Assembly: GCA_036390995.1 (NCBI GenBank)
Contig: DASWAT010000086.1
Coordinates: 1 to 6,865 of the forward strand
Length of the DNA stretch: 6,865 nt
Source: DASQQQ01 sp036390995
GTDB lineage: Bacteria; Actinomycetota; UBA4738; HRBIN12
Reading direction: 5' to 3'
A model generated the notes under the pieces. The model did no database searches and had not been told where the DNA came from. It saw nothing but the letters and a program-made list of their open reading frames with translations. Below, piece by piece: positions 4,925-6,865 of this stretch. Position numbers and translations under genes: made by a program. Numbering within the stretch: position 1 is the stretch's first letter; every line of letters starts with the position of its first letter.

Positions 4925-5221
4925 ATGAACAGACAGATGAAGCGGGCGCAGCGCCGTGAGGGCGGGCCGCGGGTGGACCGTGCCGCGGCGGCGCAGACCA
5001 CGCGGCGTGCGGCCGTGCAGGAGAAGCGGAAGCGGACCCCGCCCCGCCAGTTCCTGAAGGAGGTCCGGCAGGAGCTCAAGAAGGTCAACTGGCCCACCCG
5101 CCAGGAGCTGGTCGCCTACACCATCGTCGTGCTGGTGTCGGTGACCGTGCTCACGAGCTTCGTGTTCGGCCTGGACTTCGTGTTCTCCAAGTTCGTGCTC
5201 AAGGTGTTCGGCAACGGCTAG
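4925..5221 (+). CDS. secE: Preprotein translocase subunit SecE
   Basis: A 98-residue single-span membrane protein that clamps SecY in the SecYEG channel, which exports unfolded proteins through the cytoplasmic membrane. A basic N-terminal tail (1-40) precedes the family signature FLKEVRQELKKVNWPTR at 43-59. One hydrophobic segment follows at about 64-86 and a short C-terminal helix ends the protein. This short one-helix form is typical of most bacteria; E. coli SecE has three helices. The ATG at 4925 is set by AAGGAG at 4915-4920 with 4-base spacing, one base after the first nucleotide past the tRNA. Processing of the tRNA 3' end would leave an 11-base leader carrying this ribosome site. nusG follows 20 bases later. 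The signature motif makes the assignment firm despite the low conservation of the tail. Confidence 0.95.
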   Translation: MNRQMKRAQRREGGPRVDRAAAAQTTRRAAVQEKRKRTPPRQFLKEVRQELKKVNWPTRQELVAYTIVVLVSVTVLTSFVFGLDFVFSKFVLKVFGNG

Positions 5222-5241
5222 ACGCCCGACGACGGCCCACG

Positions 5242-6165
5242 ATGGAAGACTCCCCTGACGACATGATGCCCGACGACCAGACACTGCTCGAACCCACGTC
5301 CTCCGACCTCCCCGAAGAACCGGAGCCCGAGGAGACCTTGCCGATCGAGCCGGAGCCGGAGGAGACCTTGCCCGCGCCCGAGCCGGAGCGAACCCCGGAC
5401 GAGCTGCCGGTCGACGAGGTCGAGCCTCCGGGTGCCGCCGAGGAGATCGCCGTGCACGTGGCCGGCGAGCTCGAGGTGTCGGAGCATGCGGTGGACGAGG
5501 CCGTCGAGGACGCCATCGCCGAACGGACCGACGAGGAGACCACCGAGGCCGAGGTCCCTGAAGCCGCCCCTGAGGCGGAGGTTCCCGAAGCCGAGGAGGA
5601 GATCGAGACCACGGTTCCCGACCCGTTCAAGGGCCCCGGCGAGTGGTACGTCGTGCACACCTACGCGGGCTACGAGAACAAGGTGAAGACGAACCTCGAG
5701 TCTCGCATCCACACGATGCAGATGGAGGACAAGATCTTCGACGTCCACATCCCGATGGAGGACGTGATGGAGATCAAGTCCGGGAAGAAGCAGGTCGTGC
5801 AGCGCAAGGTCTTCCCGGGCTACCTGTTGGTGAAGATGATCTACGACAACGACTCCTGGTACGTGGTCCGCAACACGCCGGGGGTCACCGGGTTCGTGGC
5901 GGCCGGCACGGGTTCCAAGCCCACACCGCTGTCCCGCCGCGAGGTCGAGAAGATCCTGGCCGTGAAGAAGGAGGAGGTGAAGCCCGCGTTCCGCCTCGGC
6001 TACGAGGAGGGGGACGTGGTGCGGATCATCTCCGGCCCGTTCGCCGACTTCAACGGCACCATCAGCGAGATCAACGTCGATCAGAGCAAGCTCAAGGTCC
6101 TGGTGAACATCTTCGACCGGGAGACGCCGGTCGAGCTGGGGTTCGACCAGGTCGCGAAGGTCTAG
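5242..6165 (+). CDS. nusG: Transcription termination/antitermination factor NusG with a long acidic N-terminus
   Basis: A 307-residue elongation factor that binds RNA polymerase and modulates pausing, Rho-dependent termination and transcription-translation coupling. The NGN domain starts near residue 133 (GEWYVVHTYAGYENKV) and contains FPGYLLVKM and VRNTPGVTGFV. The KOW domain follows from about 255 (GDVVRIISGPFADFNGTI) and ends VELGFDQVAKV. The first 129 residues are extra relative to the roughly 180-residue E. coli protein. They hold about 48 Asp/Glu, no lysine and only two arginines, with repeats such as EPEPEETLP and EAEVPEA, so they should be disordered. Acidic NusG extensions are known in actinobacteria; this one is long. 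The ATG at 5242 is the first in frame after secE but lacks a clear Shine-Dalgarno. ATGs at 5263 and 5266 are no better, and coupling to secE is likely. The core identity is certain; the start is less so. Confidence 0.95.
   Translation: MEDSPDDMMPDDQTLLEPTSSDLPEEPEPEETLPIEPEPEETLPAPEPERTPDELPVDEVEPPGAAEEIAVHVAGELEVSEHAVDEAVEDAIAERTDEETTEAEVPEAAPEAEVPEAEEEIETTVPDPFKGPGEWYVVHTYAGYENKVKTNLESRIHTMQMEDKIFDVHIPMEDVMEIKSGKKQVVQRKVFPGYLLVKMIYDNDSWYVVRNTPGVTGFVAAGTGSKPTPLSRREVEKILAVKKEEVKPAFRLGYEEGDVVRIISGPFADFNGTISEINVDQSKLKVLVNIFDRETPVELGFDQVAKV
5317..5373 (+). repeat. Tandem EPEPEETLP-type repeat in the NusG acidic tail
   Basis: Residues 26-34 (EPEPEETLP) and 36-44 (EPEPEETLP) are identical 9-residue units separated by one isoleucine, encoded at 5317-5343 and 5347-5373. 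A partial third copy, PEPE at 46-49, follows. The nucleotide copies differ only by silent changes, which suggests slippage duplication kept for its acidic character. Confidence 0.6.
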
Positions 6166-6173
6166 CCGCAGGA

Positions 6174-6200
6174 CCCGACGACGCGGGAGGCCGAAAGGCC
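6174..6200 (+). other. Tandem small stem-loops in the nusG-rplK gap
   Basis: The 64-base gap before rplK can form two short hairpins in the transcript. One is CCCG (6174-6177) with CGGG (6184-6187). The other is GGCC-GAAA-GGCC at 6189-6200, a four-bp stem capped by a stable GNRA tetraloop. In E. coli, L1 represses its own L11-L1 operon by binding the leader just before rplK, so this is the place to expect such a site. I cannot identify a specific L1-binding signature here. A weak terminator or processing site is also possible. Confidence 0.3.
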
Positions 6201-6229
6201 GTCTGCACCGCAGGAGGTGGACCGTTCAC

Positions 6230-6658
6230 ATGGCGAAGAAGAAGGTCCTCGCCAACGTCAAGCTCCAGATCCGCGCCGGCCAGGCCACGCCCGCGCCCCC
6301 CGTGGGCACGGCGCTCGGCCAGCACGGCGTGAACATCATGGAGTTCTGCAGGCAGTACAACGAGCAGACGCAGCAGTTCGCCGGACAGGTCATCCCGGTC
6401 GAGATGACGATCTACGAGGACCGGTCGTTCTCGTTCATCACGAAGCAGCCGCCTGCCGCCGAGCTCATCAAGCAGGCCGCGGGCCTGGAGAAGGGCTCGG
6501 GCGAGCCGAACCGCACCAAGGTGGGCAGGCTCACGCAGGACCAGGTACGCAGGATCGCCGAGCAGAAGATGGTCGACCTGAACGCGAACGACGTCGAGGC
6601 CGCGATGCAGATCATCGCCGGCACCGCCCGCAGCATGGGTGTGGAGGTGGGCGCATGA
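6230..6658 (+). CDS. rplK: 50S ribosomal protein L11
   Basis: A 142-residue protein, the usual bacterial length, at the base of the L7/L12 stalk. It binds 23S rRNA in the GTPase-associated centre, where EF-G and EF-Tu act. The N-terminal domain carries the proline-rich TPAPPVGTALGQHGVNIMEFC (split here at about 20-40), whose prolines form the thiostrepton-binding surface. ITKQPPAAELIKQAAG at about 70-86 leads into the rRNA-binding C-terminal domain, with VDLNANDVEAAMQIIAGTARSMG near the end. The ATG at 6230 has AGGAGGT at 6212-6218 with 11-base spacing, a strong though slightly distant site. It follows nusG by 64 bases and overlaps rplA by 4 bases (ATGA), so L11 and L1 are translationally coupled and made in equal amounts. 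No unusual residues noted. Confidence 0.98.
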   Translation: MAKKKVLANVKLQIRAGQATPAPPVGTALGQHGVNIMEFCRQYNEQTQQFAGQVIPVEMTIYEDRSFSFITKQPPAAELIKQAAGLEKGSGEPNRTKVGRLTQDQVRRIAEQKMVDLNANDVEAAMQIIAGTARSMGVEVGA

Positions 6659-6865
6659 GCGGCAACGGCAAGCGCTACGAGGCCGCCGCCAAGCTCGTGG
6701 GGCCCGACCGCGAGTACCTGCCGCCCGAGGCCATCAAGCTCGTGAAGGAGTTCCCCGACGCGAAGTTCGACGAGAGCGTCGAGGTCGCCTTCCGCCTGGG
6801 CGTCGATCCCCGCAAGGCCGATCAGATGGTCCGGGGCACGGTCTCGCTACCGCATGGAACCGGCA
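6655..6865 (+). CDS. rplA: 50S ribosomal protein L1, N-terminal part (partial)
   Basis: The first 70 residues of L1, cut by the window end. L1 forms the mobile stalk near the ribosomal E site and helps move deacylated tRNA out. GKRYEAAAKLV opens the protein, and KFDESVEVAFRLGVDPRKADQMVRG (positions 37-61, split into two halves in family alignments) then SLPHGTG at 64-70 are characteristic of bacterial L1. The ATG at 6655 overlaps the rplK stop as ATGA and has GGAGGT at 6643-6648 with 6-base spacing. In many bacteria L1 also represses translation of its own operon. The remaining two-thirds of the gene lies outside. Confidence 0.96.
   Translation, partial: MSGNGKRYEAAAKLVGPDREYLPPEAIKLVKEFPDAKFDESVEVAFRLGVDPRKADQMVRGTVSLPHGTG

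Noticed and set aside
4790..5284. Reverse-strand frames of 164 and 93 residues across the tRNA and secE
   Set aside because: They read through the complement of the tRNA and secE. The GLEPPT...GFGDRCSTRLSYAPP type of peptide is a known false product of antisense tRNA genes.

Overview
This is a high-GC window (roughly two-thirds G+C or more by eye) from what looks like an actinobacterial chromosome. The case for Actinomycetota rests on gene order. From rpmG through a HadA/HadB-type dehydratase pair to tRNA-Trp, secE, nusG, rplK and rplA, the window follows the Mycobacterium tuberculosis order rpmG2-hadA-hadB-hadC-trpT-secE1-nusG-rplK-rplA. GTG starts, a probable leaderless mRNA and a long acidic NusG N-terminus fit the same placement. 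The tuf gene directly upstream of rpmG and several unusual neighbours suggest a lineage outside the well-studied mycobacteria and streptomycetes. The species cannot be named from this sequence.

Layout. (1) 1-324, forward: the 3' end of tuf (EF-Tu), then rpmG (ribosomal protein L33), 16 bases apart. (2) 325-388: a short hairpin-rich gap between convergent genes. (3) 389-1087, reverse: an orphan NarL/LuxR-type response regulator. (4) 1177-2820, forward: a tight three-gene unit of a FabG-like short-chain reductase, a HadA-like dehydratase subunit without catalytic residues, and a HadB-like MaoC dehydratase with an intact Asp/His dyad. (5) 2821-2845: a strong GC hairpin between convergent genes. 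(6) 2853-4661, reverse: a 602-residue, cysteine-free, almost proline-free helical coiled-coil protein that I do not recognise. (7) 4662-4839: a divergent control region with a bulged inverted repeat, a good promoter and a perfect palindrome in that promoter's spacer. (8) 4840-6865, forward: tRNA-Trp(CCA), secE, nusG, rplK and the 5' part of rplA.

How the parts work together. The ends are translation and secretion housekeeping: EF-Tu, L33, L11, L1, SecE and NusG, plus a tRNA apparently co-transcribed with secE. Set into the middle is a probable lipid module. The reductase would make a 3-hydroxyacyl thioester and the HadAB-like heterodimer would dehydrate it to the trans-2-enoyl product, as in type II fatty acid synthesis; running in reverse on CoA substrates is also possible. 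The response regulator shares the divergent control region with this module and may regulate it. The most novel items are the coiled-coil gene, the arrangement of the insertion, the loss of one zinc-type cysteine in L33, and the roughly 130-residue lysine-free acidic N-terminus of NusG. I saw no CRISPR array, insertion sequence, integrase or clear sign of recent transfer.
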